Shown here one piece after another: positions 9,350 to 16,704 of a stretch of DNA of 64,000 nt. A program made the translations under genes and the position numbers. The notes beneath the pieces were generated by a model that saw only the letters and a program-made list of their open reading frames with translations, was not told where the DNA came from and did not search any database. Each line of letters starts with the position of its first letter. Positions within the stretch are counted from its first letter, which is position 1. This DNA is from Novilysobacter antarcticus (GTDB lineage: Bacteria > Pseudomonadota > Gammaproteobacteria > Xanthomonadales > Xanthomonadaceae), in assembly GCF_019802285.1 (NCBI RefSeq), contig NZ_JAIEUJ010000001.1:124001-188000 (forward strand), read 5' to 3'.

Positions 9350-9822
9350 CTCCACGACACCAGCCGGCCGTCCTTGTAGGGCATGACGCCGTGGAAAGGC
9401 TGCGGGTTGTCGTCGAAAACCATCGGCAGGAACTCGCGGTCACCCTCCCACATCGGTACCTCGTGCAGGCGGTCCAGCGGCACCCACTCCAGACTGCCTT
9501 CATGGTTTTCGGTGAACGCGGTGCCGCTGTAGCGGGTAATCAGGAACACGAAGCCCAGCCAGTCCTCGCCCTGTTTACCGAACCCGGGCCAGTTGATGGT
9601 GCCGCGCAGCTGCATCTCCTCGCACTGGATGCCGGCCTCCTCGAATATCTCCCGACGCATGCCGGCGGCGATGTCCTCGCCGCTTTCCAGCTTGCCGCCC
9701 AGGCCGTTGTACTTGCCCAGGTGCTGGTCGTCGGCGCGAGCATTGCGATGGATCAGCAGCACCTCGCGTCCGTCGTGGGAAAGCACGTACCCCAGGGTGG
9801 CGGCGATCGGCGTGTACGGCAT
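9334..9822 (-). CDS. Nudix hydrolase, MutT/MTH1-like (8-oxo-dGTP diphosphatase type)
   Basis: A 162-residue Nudix protein starting MPYTPIAATLGYVL. The Nudix box GGKLESGEDIAAGMRREIFEEAGI matches GX5EX7REUXEEXGU across residues starting near 40. The LLIHRN..D.HLGKYNGLGGK and NWPGFGKQGEDWLGFVFLI segments are like enzymes that sanitise oxidised purine nucleotides. The ATG shares its A with the TGA of the upstream metallo-beta-lactamase gene (TGATG), so the two are translationally coupled. Exact substrate is inferred from family resemblance. Confidence 0.88.
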   Translation of the reverse strand: MPYTPIAATLGYVLSHDGREVLLIHRNARADDQHLGKYNGLGGKLESGEDIAAGMRREIFEEAGIQCEEMQLRGTINWPGFGKQGEDWLGFVFLITRYSGTAFTENHEGSLEWVPLDRLHEVPMWEGDREFLPMVFDDNPQPFHGVMPYKDGRLVSWSYSRG

Positions 9823-10691
9823 CAGCGGGCGGCCTGCTGTTTCGCCATTTCCCGCTCGAAGGCCTGCTGCGCTTCGGCGGCGTACTCGCGGCATTTCATT
9901 GGCCGGGGATGGGGGTTGTCGGTGTCCGCAGGCGCCCAGCCCACCCCTTCGGGATGCGGGGCGATCAGCAGGTCGCACGGCAGATTAGCCACGGTGGCGA
10001 ACCCTTGCTGGTAGGCCTCCGCTATGCGCGGAAAGCGCGGGTTGTCGAGCAACCGGTAGTCCGGTGCACTGAGACTGTCGGCGTAGGCGATCTTCAAGGG
10101 CTTGCCGTCGCGGGTGTCGGTCCAGGTCCAGCTCATCGAGCCGGGAGTATGCGCCGGGGTGAAGTGGACGGTGAACAGGGTGGCACCCAACTGGACGCTC
10201 TCGCGATCCTGCAGCAGCCGGTCGACCTGCACCGGCGGGAACAGGATCTGGTCGCCGTAGTGGATGTCGTCGCTGCCGCCGCGCGCGAGCAGCACCGCGG
10301 ACTCGGCGTTGCTGACCAGCATGGCGCCGGTGGCGCGCTTGAGCGCGGCCAGCGGGCCGACGTGGTCGGCGTGGGCATGACTGTGCAGGATCAGCTTGAC
10401 CGACTCGATCGGGGTGCCGGTGGCGGCGATGTTGTCCAGCAACATGTCCGCCGCCTGGGCGACGCCGCCATCGATCACTACCGCCCCGCCAGGCGTGACG
10501 ACCAGCAGCGCACTCAGCCCCTCGGTGCCGATATACCACGTGTCGTCGGCGATCCGGAACGGGGTCACCGGTTGCCGCCATGCCTCGCGGGTCTGGTAGC
10601 CGGTGGCCTGAGGCAACACCGGCGCGGCGGCAAACGCAGAAGCGATCGACAGTGCGGCGCAGGCAAGCACAAGCGGACGAAGCAGGGGCAT
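9822..10691 (-). CDS. Subclass B3 metallo-beta-lactamase (L1-like)
   Basis: A 289-residue secreted zinc enzyme with a signal peptide (MPLLRPLVLACAALSIASAFAA). All B3 zinc ligands are present: H105-A-H107-A-D109-H110, His181 in TPAHTPGSM, and His246 in APHPEGVGW. YADSLSAPDYRLL contains the B3-type serine and closely resembles the region in Stenotrophomonas L1. GTEGLSALL and IDGG are also typical. It should hydrolyse penicillins, cephalosporins and carbapenems in the periplasm; activity is inferred. It is chromosomal, with no mobile element nearby, and coupled to the downstream Nudix gene. Confidence 0.9.
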   Translation of the reverse strand: MPLLRPLVLACAALSIASAFAAAPVLPQATGYQTREAWRQPVTPFRIADDTWYIGTEGLSALLVVTPGGAVVIDGGVAQAADMLLDNIAATGTPIESVKLILHSHAHADHVGPLAALKRATGAMLVSNAESAVLLARGGSDDIHYGDQILFPPVQVDRLLQDRESVQLGATLFTVHFTPAHTPGSMSWTWTDTRDGKPLKIAYADSLSAPDYRLLDNPRFPRIAEAYQQGFATVANLPCDLLIAPHPEGVGWAPADTDNPHPRPMKCREYAAEAQQAFEREMAKQQAAR

Positions 10692-10901
10692 GGTGGAATC
10701 TGGCAGCGGCGGGAGTGGGGCAGTGTCGATGACTGAACCGCGCAAGTCCATGCTGAGCCCCGTCTGTCGGTGGATACCCCGGGATGCTCCACGCACGCTG
10801 GTTACGGCGCCGGCACCGGGTTGCCAGCCTGCACCGGGGGCGGAGCGCATGTGCGGACAAGCTGCGCATAATTGCCGATCGATCAGATTGAGGAGTGCCC
10901 C

Positions 10902-10988
10902 ATGCTCGCGACCGCGCGCGTTTCAATTGCTCTGGCCCGTCCCCGGCTCCAGCCGCGACCAGTGGCCATCCGCCGGGTTCTGGCGTGA
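10902..10988 (+). other. Possible 28-codon leader ORF overlapping the thioesterase start
   Basis: An ATG at 10902 sits 6 bp after a good Shine-Dalgarno (AGGAG, 10891-10895) and opens a 28-codon frame (MLATARVSIALARPRLQPRP...) that ends in TGA at 10986-10988. That stop overlaps the proposed GTG start of the thioesterase as GTGA. It could be a translationally coupled leader, an upstream frame created by a frameshift, or chance. No homology is claimed. Confidence 0.3.
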
Positions 10989-11491
10989 TTGGCAGGCAGC
11001 GCGAGCTGACCCTGCGCTTCCTCGCCGAACCGGCCGATGTGAACTACGGCGGCAAGGTGCACGGTGGCGTGGTGATGAAGTGGATAGACCAGGCCGGTTA
11101 TGCGGCCGCGGTCGGCTGGAGCGGTACCTACAGCGTGACCGTCGCCGTGGGCGGGATCCGCTTCATGGCGCCGATCCGGATCAGTGACCTGGTGACGGTG
11201 CGCACCAAGCTCGTCCACACCGGTACCAGCAGCATGCACTTCTCAGTGGAGGTGGCCGCCCGCGATCCGATGGGCGGTGAGCCTCGTCTGTGCACGCACT
11301 GCGTGATCGTGTTTGTCGCGCTCGACGGTGTGGAGGGCAAGCCGACCCCCGTTCCTGCCTGGGAGCCCGTCAGCGAGGACGACCGCGAGTTGGCCGAGTA
11401 CGCGCAGCAGGTGATGGAGCTGAGCAAGGGGATCGAGCAGACCGTGGAGCGCTATCGGCAAGCGCATGACGCTCACGACCACGACGCCTAA
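10985..11491 (+). CDS. Acyl-CoA thioesterase, hotdog fold (YciA/ACOT type)
   Basis: A 168-residue single-hotdog thioesterase that hydrolyses acyl-CoA. Conserved blocks are RFLAEPADVNYGGKVHGGVVMKWID, with the catalytic Asn/His-Gly-Gly area, and GGIRFMAPIRISDLV. The GTG start at 10985 gives the usual short N-terminus before ELTLRFL; an alternative in-frame GTG at 10895 would add 30 residues with no family counterpart. The only strong ribosome-binding site upstream serves a different frame (ATG 10902), so how translation starts is unclear. The C-terminal tail is His/Asp-rich (AHDAHDHDA). Confidence 0.85.
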   Translation: MIGRQRELTLRFLAEPADVNYGGKVHGGVVMKWIDQAGYAAAVGWSGTYSVTVAVGGIRFMAPIRISDLVTVRTKLVHTGTSSMHFSVEVAARDPMGGEPRLCTHCVIVFVALDGVEGKPTPVPAWEPVSEDDRELAEYAQQVMELSKGIEQTVERYRQAHDAHDHDA

Positions 11492-11537
11492 GCTGAGCGT
11501 CAGGTCGTTCAGCAAACTGCGGATCCCGGAAACGACT

Positions 11538-11557
11538 CAGCCGCCCGGAGGCGGCTG
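11538..11557. terminator. Hairpin between convergent genes, CCGG-rich with UNCG-type loop
   Basis: Perfect 8-bp stem CAGCCGCC/GGCGGCTG around a 4-nt loop, lying between the 3' ends of the thioesterase and the NlpC/P60 gene. There is no long T-run on either side, so termination efficiency is uncertain. On the minus strand the loop reads TCCG closed by C-G, the cUNCGg tetraloop type. Confidence 0.45.
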
Positions 11558-11586
11558 ATTCTGCGCATTCGCGGCGGTTCGGCGTA

Positions 11587-12288
11587 TCAGCTGCCGGCCA
11601 GGCGACGCGCCTGCATGTACTTGCCGCTCCAGTAGCCCTTTTCCAGGCTGGAGACCATCACGTCCTTGCCGGTGCTTGGGGCATGCACGAAACGGCCTTC
11701 ACCAACGTAGATGCCGACGTGGTCGATCCGGCCCTTGCGGCCGAAGAACACCAGGTCGCCCTCGGCGAGTTCGGTTTTGCTGGCAACCAGCTCACCGGAG
11801 TTGGCCTGCTCGCGCGATACCCGCGGCAGGTCGATGCCCATGGCATTGCGGAACACGTAGCTGACCAGGCCGCTGCAATCAAAGCCCTTGTCGGGAGTGT
11901 TGCCACCCCAGCGGTACGGGGTTCCCAGCAAGGTCAGGGCGCGCTGCAGGATGTTTCGTGCGCTGTTGTCGGGCGGGGTGTAGTCCTCGGCGACCGCAGC
12001 TGCCTTGCCTGAAGCCAACATGCCGCTGATGTCGCTGGCCAGGCTCAGGGCCCGGTCCGGCATGCTCATCGCATCCGGCATCATCACCGGCATGTCGGCC
12101 ATCGAAGGCATGGGCGCCTCGGTGGACTGTGTCGCCAGCGCTGGCAGCGCGGGAAGCGCCAGCAGTGCTGCAAGGAAGAGGGAAATACCTGCCGGCCGAC
12201 GTCGGGCGGAGGGGGCGGTGGTGCGCGCTGGGCGGCTTGATAAGAGTGTCGTCACGCGGTCATCACTGAAACAGGACGGGCCGATCAT
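11587..12288 (-). CDS. NlpC/P60 (C40) peptidoglycan hydrolase, exported
   Basis: A 233-residue protein with an N-terminal signal sequence (hydrophobic run ISLFLAALLALPALPALA), a Met/Pro-rich linker (PMPSMADMPVMMPDAMSMP) and a C-terminal NlpC/P60 domain. The catalytic Cys is in KGFDCSGLVSYVF and the His in RIDHVGIYVG, with the third residue in RFVHAPST. It probably cleaves gamma-D-glutamyl-diamino acid links in peptidoglycan stems. The start is uncertain: ATG 12288, TTG 12297 or GTG 12255. It lies 85 bp downstream of a paralogue on the same strand. Confidence 0.88.
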   Translation of the reverse strand: MIGPSCFSDDRVTTLLSSRPARTTAPSARRRPAGISLFLAALLALPALPALATQSTEAPMPSMADMPVMMPDAMSMPDRALSLASDISGMLASGKAAAVAEDYTPPDNSARNILQRALTLLGTPYRWGGNTPDKGFDCSGLVSYVFRNAMGIDLPRVSREQANSGELVASKTELAEGDLVFFGRKGRIDHVGIYVGEGRFVHAPSTGKDVMVSSLEKGYWSGKYMQARRLAGS

Positions 12289-12316
12289 GCACCGCAAACG
12301 CTGCCGTGACGTTTAT

Positions 12317-12334
12317 ATTTCGTAAAAATTTCGT
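12317..12334. promoter_or_regulatory. Direct repeat ATTTCGT, 11-bp period, in AT-rich upstream region
   Basis: The heptamer ATTTCGT occurs at 12317-12323 and 12328-12334, one DNA helical turn apart, inside the only markedly AT-rich stretch of the surrounding kilobases. It lies upstream of the NlpC/P60 gene at 11587-12288. Spacing of 11 bp is typical of OmpR/PhoB-type response regulator sites; the regulator is unknown. Confidence 0.4.
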
Positions 12335-12373
12335 TAGATGGCGTGAAGGAAATGCGAAAACTGCGCATTCAGT

Positions 12374-12949
12374 TCATTCAATCACGCGCTTGGCGCCGGT
12401 GTAGTGGTCACGCCAGTAGGCGCCGTCAAGATGATCCAGACGGACAGTGCCACCGCTGCTCGGCGCGTGCACGAACCGTCCGTCGCCGACATAGATGCCC
12501 ACGTGGCTCACCTGCCCGCCGCTGCCAAAAAACACCAGGTCGCCTGCCGTGAGCTGGCGCGGCGTGATCTTCTCCCCTTGGTAGGCAGCCAGCGCGCTCG
12601 ACGAGCGCGGCAGCTTCTTACGCAGCATGTCGTCGTAGACGTAGTTGACCAGGCCGCTGCAGTCAAAGCCCGACTGCGGTGTGTTGCCGCCGTAGCGGTA
12701 CGGTGTTCCGACCAGGCTGATCGCCCGCATCAGCACCGAATTGGACGCACCCGGATCGGCCGGTGCGTTGCGCCCCCAGTCACGGCTCGGTACTGGTGTG
12801 GCCACGTTGGAGCGCACCGATTTGCCGCCACCGCCGCAACCCGCCAGCACGCTGGCGAGGGCAAGGAGCAGCAGCCACCGCCGAGGTGCCCGCAGGATGG
12901 CTGCTGGCGCGTAGGCGGTGATGCCGGGATAATGCGCGGCTTTCGTCAC
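12374..12949 (-). CDS. NlpC/P60 (C40) peptidoglycan hydrolase, lipoprotein
   Basis: A 191-residue paralogue of the preceding gene product. I chose GTG 12949 (VTKAAHYPGITAY...), preceded by AGGGAAG. The signal peptide WLLLLALASVLAGC ends in a lipobox, so the protein is likely an outer-membrane lipoprotein. The NlpC/P60 domain has Cys in SGFDCSGLVNYVY, His in QVSHVGIYVG, and RFVHAPSSGG. This resembles E. coli Spr/MepS-type endopeptidases, which allow cell-wall expansion. Both copies retain the full catalytic set, so neither looks degenerate. Confidence 0.88.
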   Translation of the reverse strand: MTKAAHYPGITAYAPAAILRAPRRWLLLLALASVLAGCGGGGKSVRSNVATPVPSRDWGRNAPADPGASNSVLMRAISLVGTPYRYGGNTPQSGFDCSGLVNYVYDDMLRKKLPRSSSALAAYQGEKITPRQLTAGDLVFFGSGGQVSHVGIYVGDGRFVHAPSSGGTVRLDHLDGAYWRDHYTGAKRVIE

Positions 12950-13020
12950 GGCACATAGCTTCCCTGCTTCTCCCGTTGACGGCAACCTGCCTTTCGTCCT
13001 GCCTCCCACCGAGTACCGCC

Positions 13021-13500
13021 ATGAAAATCGAGAAAGACCGCGTCGTCAGCTTCCATTACTCCGTTGCCGAGCAGGGCAGCGAGGTGATCGAAACCTCCGA
13101 AGGCCGCGAGCCGCTGGTGATCCTCGTAGGCCACGGCAACATCATCCCGGGCCTGGAAAAGGCGATGGAAGGCCACGAGGCGGGCGACAAGATCACCGCC
13201 GACGTCAGTGCCGCCGACGCCTACGGCGAAGTGCAGGAAGGCATGGTGCAACGTGTGCCGAAGAAGTACTTCAAGGGCACCCGTCTTGCCCCGGGCATGC
13301 AGGTCACCTTGCAGACAAAGTTCGGCCCGCGTCCGGTGACGGTGCAGAAGGTCGGCATGAGCGTGGTTGACGTCGACCTCAACCACCCGATGGCGGGCAA
13401 GGATCTCAGCTTCAACATCGAGATCGTCGATGTCCGCGAGGCGCAGGCCGAGGAGATCGAGCACGGCCACGTGCACGGCGACGGTGGCCACCAGCACTGA
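13021..13500 (+). CDS. slyD: FKBP-type peptidyl-prolyl isomerase SlyD
   Basis: A 159-residue SlyD-type prolyl isomerase/chaperone with an insert-in-flap domain (roughly residues 70-120) and a metal-binding His-rich tail (EHGHVHGDGGHQH) shorter than in E. coli. The FKBP signature is VILVGHGNIIPGLEKAMEG. SlyD assists folding and delivers nickel to hydrogenase in other bacteria; no hydrogenase genes are nearby. Start ATG 13021 gives MKIEKDRVVSFHY. It is divergent from the NlpC/P60 gene with a 71-bp gap. Confidence 0.93.
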   Translation: MKIEKDRVVSFHYSVAEQGSEVIETSEGREPLVILVGHGNIIPGLEKAMEGHEAGDKITADVSAADAYGEVQEGMVQRVPKKYFKGTRLAPGMQVTLQTKFGPRPVTVQKVGMSVVDVDLNHPMAGKDLSFNIEIVDVREAQAEEIEHGHVHGDGGHQH

Positions 13501-13568
13501 TCCGGGGGCGATACGTGAGGGCCAGATCGATACGCGGGTCCTCCATCCACTTGCCGTCCACGCGGCAT

Positions 13569-13601
13569 TGCCCATCGGCAAGTCAGCCTTGCCGATGGGC
13601 A
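13569..13601. repeat. Perfect 14-bp inverted repeat downstream of slyD
   Basis: TGCCCATCGGCAAG (13569-13582) and its exact complement (13588-13601) enclose a 5-nt loop, between slyD and hutG. No T-run follows, so it is not a standard intrinsic terminator; it could be an RNA 3'-end stabiliser or a protein site. I did not see the arm sequence repeated elsewhere in the window. Confidence 0.6.
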
Positions 13602-13617
13602 CGAGCGCTGCCTAAGG

Positions 13618-13641
13618 CCGGTACCTCTGCGTGCCGGTTTT
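13618..13641 (+). terminator. Putative intrinsic terminator after slyD
   Basis: Stem CCGGTAC/GTGCCGG (7 bp with one G-T pair) with a 6-nt loop, followed by TTTT at 13638-13641. It lies 17 bp after the 14-bp hairpin and just before hutG. Confidence 0.5.
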
Positions 13642-13666
13642 GCGGTCGCCGCCTACAATGGCGGCC

Positions 13667-14461
13667 ATGGACACCTTCGAACTGCATCGCGGCACCACGG
13701 CGCTGCTGGTCAGCCTGCCCCACGACGGCAGCCGCATCCCTGAGGAGCTGGCCGAGCGCATGACGCACGGCGCGCGCACTGCGCCCGACACCGACTGGCA
13801 TGTGTCCCGCCTGTATGCCTTCGCCCGCCAGTTGGGCGCATCGGTGCTGGTGCCACGCTACTCGCGCTACGTCGTCGACCTGAACCGTCCCTCCGATGAC
13901 GTCTCCCTGTATCCGGGGCAGAACACCACCGGCCTGTGTCCGGCCGTGCGTTTCAACGGTGAGCCGGTGTATCTGGATGGCGCGGCGCCGACCCGGGCGG
14001 AGATCGTCGATCGCGTCCGGCGCTACTGGCAGCCCTACCACGACGCCCTGCGAGCCGAGCTCGAGCGGCTGGTGTCGGCGCACGGCCGGGCGCTTCTGTG
14101 GGAGGGCCATTCGATCCGCGGCAGCGAGTTGCCGTTCCTGTTCCCCGGCCGGCTGCCCGACCTCAATCTGGGCACTGCCGATGGCGCCAGTTGCTCGCCG
14201 CAGGTCCAACTCGGGCTGGAGGCGGTGCTGGGCGAGCAGAATGAATACGACTGGGTCGCGAACGGCCGCTTCAAGGGCGGCTACATCACCCGCCACTACG
14301 GCGCGCCCGACCAGGGCGTGAACGCAGTGCAGCTGGAGATCAGCCAGCGCTGCTATATGGACGAGGAGTCCACGCGTTACCTCCCCGAGCGCGCCTCGCG
14401 CCTGCAACGCCTGCTCGACAACCTGCTCGGCAATGCGCTGGCAACGGTTGGCCAGCGCTGA
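13667..14461 (+). CDS. hutG: N-formylglutamate amidohydrolase/deformylase (HutG type)
   Basis: A 264-residue enzyme starting MDTFELHRGTTALLVSLPHDG. It would hydrolyse N-formylglutamate to glutamate and formate in the five-step histidine degradation route. The N-terminal PHDGSRIPEEL block, the DLNRPSDD motif and LLWEGHSIRG are typical of this family. No other hut genes are in the window, so it may act alone or on related formylated amino acids. A TACAAT hexamer ends 7 bp before the ATG, so a very short leader or leaderless transcript is possible. Confidence 0.85.
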   Translation: MDTFELHRGTTALLVSLPHDGSRIPEELAERMTHGARTAPDTDWHVSRLYAFARQLGASVLVPRYSRYVVDLNRPSDDVSLYPGQNTTGLCPAVRFNGEPVYLDGAAPTRAEIVDRVRRYWQPYHDALRAELERLVSAHGRALLWEGHSIRGSELPFLFPGRLPDLNLGTADGASCSPQVQLGLEAVLGEQNEYDWVANGRFKGGYITRHYGAPDQGVNAVQLEISQRCYMDEESTRYLPERASRLQRLLDNLLGNALATVGQR

Positions 14462-14476
14462 TCGTCTGTTTGCAGC

Positions 14477-16396
14477 CTAGACTTCCAACGTCGCCAGATC
14501 GCCCTTGTCTTCCAGCCAGGCCTTGCGGTCGCCGGCGCGCTTGCGCGCCAACAACATGTCCATCAGCGCGTGGGTCTGCGTGCCATCCTCGACGGTGAGC
14601 TGGACCAGTCGGCGGGTGTCGGGATGGATGGTTGATTCGCGCAGCTGCGACGGATTCATCTCGCCCAGGCCCTTGAAGCGGGTGACGTTGACGGTGCCGG
14701 CAGAGCCTTTCTTGCGCTCGGCTTTCTCGCGTTCGATCTTCTCCAGCAGGATCCGCTTTTCCTCCTCGTCCAGGGCGTAGAACACCTGCTTGCCCAGGTC
14801 TACCCGGAACAGCGGCGGCATCGCCACGAACACATGCCCGGCTGCGACCAACGCGGGGAAATGCTGGAGGAACAGCGCGCACAGCAGCGTGGCGATGTGC
14901 AGGCCGTCGGAGTCCGCGTCGGCCAGGATCACCACCTTGCCGTAGCGCAGCCCGCTGAGGTCGTCCTTGCCGGGATCGCAACCGATCGCCACGGCGATGT
15001 CGTGCACTTCCTGCGAAGCCAGCACGCTGCCGGAAGCGACCTCCCAGGTGTTCAGGATCTTGCCGCGCAGGGGCAGGATGGCCTGGAAGTCCTTGTCCCG
15101 CGCCTGGCGGGCGCTGCCGCCGGCCGAGTCGCCCTCGACCAGGAACAGCTCGGTGCGCGAGAGGTCCTGGCTGATGCAGTCGGCCAGCTTGCCGGGCAAG
15201 GCGGGGCCCTGGGTGACCTTCTTGCGGGTGATCTGCTTTTCGGTCTTCAACCGGGCGCTGGCACGCTCGATGGCCAGCTGGGCGATCCGCTCGCCCAATT
15301 CGACGTTCTGGTTGAGCCACAGGGTGAAGGCATCCTGCGCGGCAGCCTCCACGAAGCCCGCGGTCTGGCGTGAGCTCAGGCGCTCCTTGGTCTGGCCGCT
15401 GAACTGCGGATCCAGCAACTTGACGCTGAGCACGAAGGCGACCCGGTCCCAGACATCTTCCGGTGCGAGCTTGACCCCGCGCGGGAGCAGACTGCGGAAG
15501 TCGCAGAACGCGCGCAATGCATCGGTGAAGCCGCTGCGCAGGCCGTTGACGTGGGTGCCGTGCTGCGCGGTCGGGATCAGGTTGACGTAGCTTTCCTGGA
15601 CCAGTTCGCCGTCCGGCGCCCAGGCCACCGCCCAGTCGACCGTCTCCGAATCCTTCTCCAGCTTGCCGACGAACAGCTCGGGAGGAAGCAGTTCGCGCGC
15701 GGGCTGGTCGGCGCGCAACTCGTCTAGCAGGTAATCGCTCAGGCCGTCGGCGTAGTGCCACTCGATGCGCTCATCGGTGGCCACGTCCAGCAGCTTCACG
15801 GTCAGGCCCGGACACAGCACCGCCTTGGCGCGCAGCAGGTGCTTGAGGCCGCGCAGGTTGAACTTGGGAGTATCGAAGTATTTGGGATCGGGCCAGAAGT
15901 GCAGGCGGGTGCCGGTGTTGCGGCGACCGACGCTGCCAACCGTCTCCAACTCCGAGACCCGCTCGCCGTCGGCGAAACTCATCCGCTGCTCGGCGCCGTC
16001 GCGCTTGATATAGACATCCAGCCGCGTTGACAGGGCATTGACCACACTGACCCCCACGCCGTGCAGTCCGCCGGAGAAGGTGTAGTTCTTGTTGCTGAAC
16101 TTACCGCCCGCGTGCAGGCGGGTAAGGATCAACTCCACTCCGGGAACACCTTCCTCGGGGTGGATGTCCACCGGCATGCCGCGTCCGTCGTCGCTGACCT
16201 CGCAGCTGCCGTCGGCGTGCATGACCACTTCGATGGTCTTCGCGTGCCCGGCCAGTGCCTCGTCCACCGCGTTGTCGATGACCTCCTGAGCCAGATGGTT
16301 GGGCCGGGTGGTGTCGGTGTACATGCCCGGGCGACGCTTGACCGGGTCCAGCCCGGAGAGGACTTCGATATCGGTGGCGTCGTAGCGGTTGTTCAT
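14477..16396 (-). CDS. parE: DNA topoisomerase IV subunit B (ParE)
   Basis: A 639-residue type IIA topoisomerase ATPase subunit; with ParC it decatenates daughter chromosomes. The GHKL ATPase motifs are NAVDEALAG, DDGRGMP and GLHGVGVSVVNAL; the TOPRIM domain has LVEGDSAGGSA and DADSDG. The shorter length and the VLSGLDPVKRRPGMYTDTTRPNHL opening identify ParE rather than GyrB. It is a target of aminocoumarins and, in part, of quinolones. It converges on hutG with a 15-bp gap and is divergent from the Ala-rich gene. Confidence 0.96.
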   Translation of the reverse strand: MNNRYDATDIEVLSGLDPVKRRPGMYTDTTRPNHLAQEVIDNAVDEALAGHAKTIEVVMHADGSCEVSDDGRGMPVDIHPEEGVPGVELILTRLHAGGKFSNKNYTFSGGLHGVGVSVVNALSTRLDVYIKRDGAEQRMSFADGERVSELETVGSVGRRNTGTRLHFWPDPKYFDTPKFNLRGLKHLLRAKAVLCPGLTVKLLDVATDERIEWHYADGLSDYLLDELRADQPARELLPPELFVGKLEKDSETVDWAVAWAPDGELVQESYVNLIPTAQHGTHVNGLRSGFTDALRAFCDFRSLLPRGVKLAPEDVWDRVAFVLSVKLLDPQFSGQTKERLSSRQTAGFVEAAAQDAFTLWLNQNVELGERIAQLAIERASARLKTEKQITRKKVTQGPALPGKLADCISQDLSRTELFLVEGDSAGGSARQARDKDFQAILPLRGKILNTWEVASGSVLASQEVHDIAVAIGCDPGKDDLSGLRYGKVVILADADSDGLHIATLLCALFLQHFPALVAAGHVFVAMPPLFRVDLGKQVFYALDEEEKRILLEKIEREKAERKKGSAGTVNVTRFKGLGEMNPSQLRESTIHPDTRRLVQLTVEDGTQTHALMDMLLARKRAGDRKAWLEDKGDLATLEV

Positions 16397-16704
16397 CAGG
16401 CAGCGGTTCGCGTTGGGTCGGGGGTGCAGTCAGCTCGCCAGAATGGCGGGCCGCACCGTCGATGGTCAAGGAAGCAACCGCGTGGCAGGCCAATTGGGCG
16501 GCCGTCACGAAGCGCCGGTGAAGGCCATCTCAGAGCGGCCGGATTCTATAACGGGGCGTGAAATCCGGCCGCATAAAGGTCCCGTTATTCAGTCTTCGGC
16601 AGGGTTGGCGGCTGTAGGGTCGTTTCCGTCGCTTAGGGGAGCGGCCAGCAAGAAAGGACAGCAATCGCCGTCCGCCCACCCCAATCCTAAGGAGATCCAC
16701 CCAG
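16397..16704. other. Intergenic region between parE and the Ala/Gln-rich gene
   Basis: 308 bp separating two divergent genes. It holds the 11-bp inverted repeat described separately, a TATAGAAT-like element read on the minus strand inside that repeat, and a strong ribosome-binding site (AAGGAG) near 16690 for the plus-strand gene. I see no further gene. Confidence 0.6.
16535..16572. promoter_or_regulatory. 11-bp inverted repeat around the parE promoter region
   Basis: GCGGCCGGATT (16535-16545) and its exact complement (16562-16572) flank a 16-bp spacer. Centre-to-centre geometry would fit a dimeric or looping regulator, or an RNA hairpin. It lies about 140 bp upstream of parE and 130 bp upstream of the plus-strand small gene, so it could act on either. 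Confidence 0.45.
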
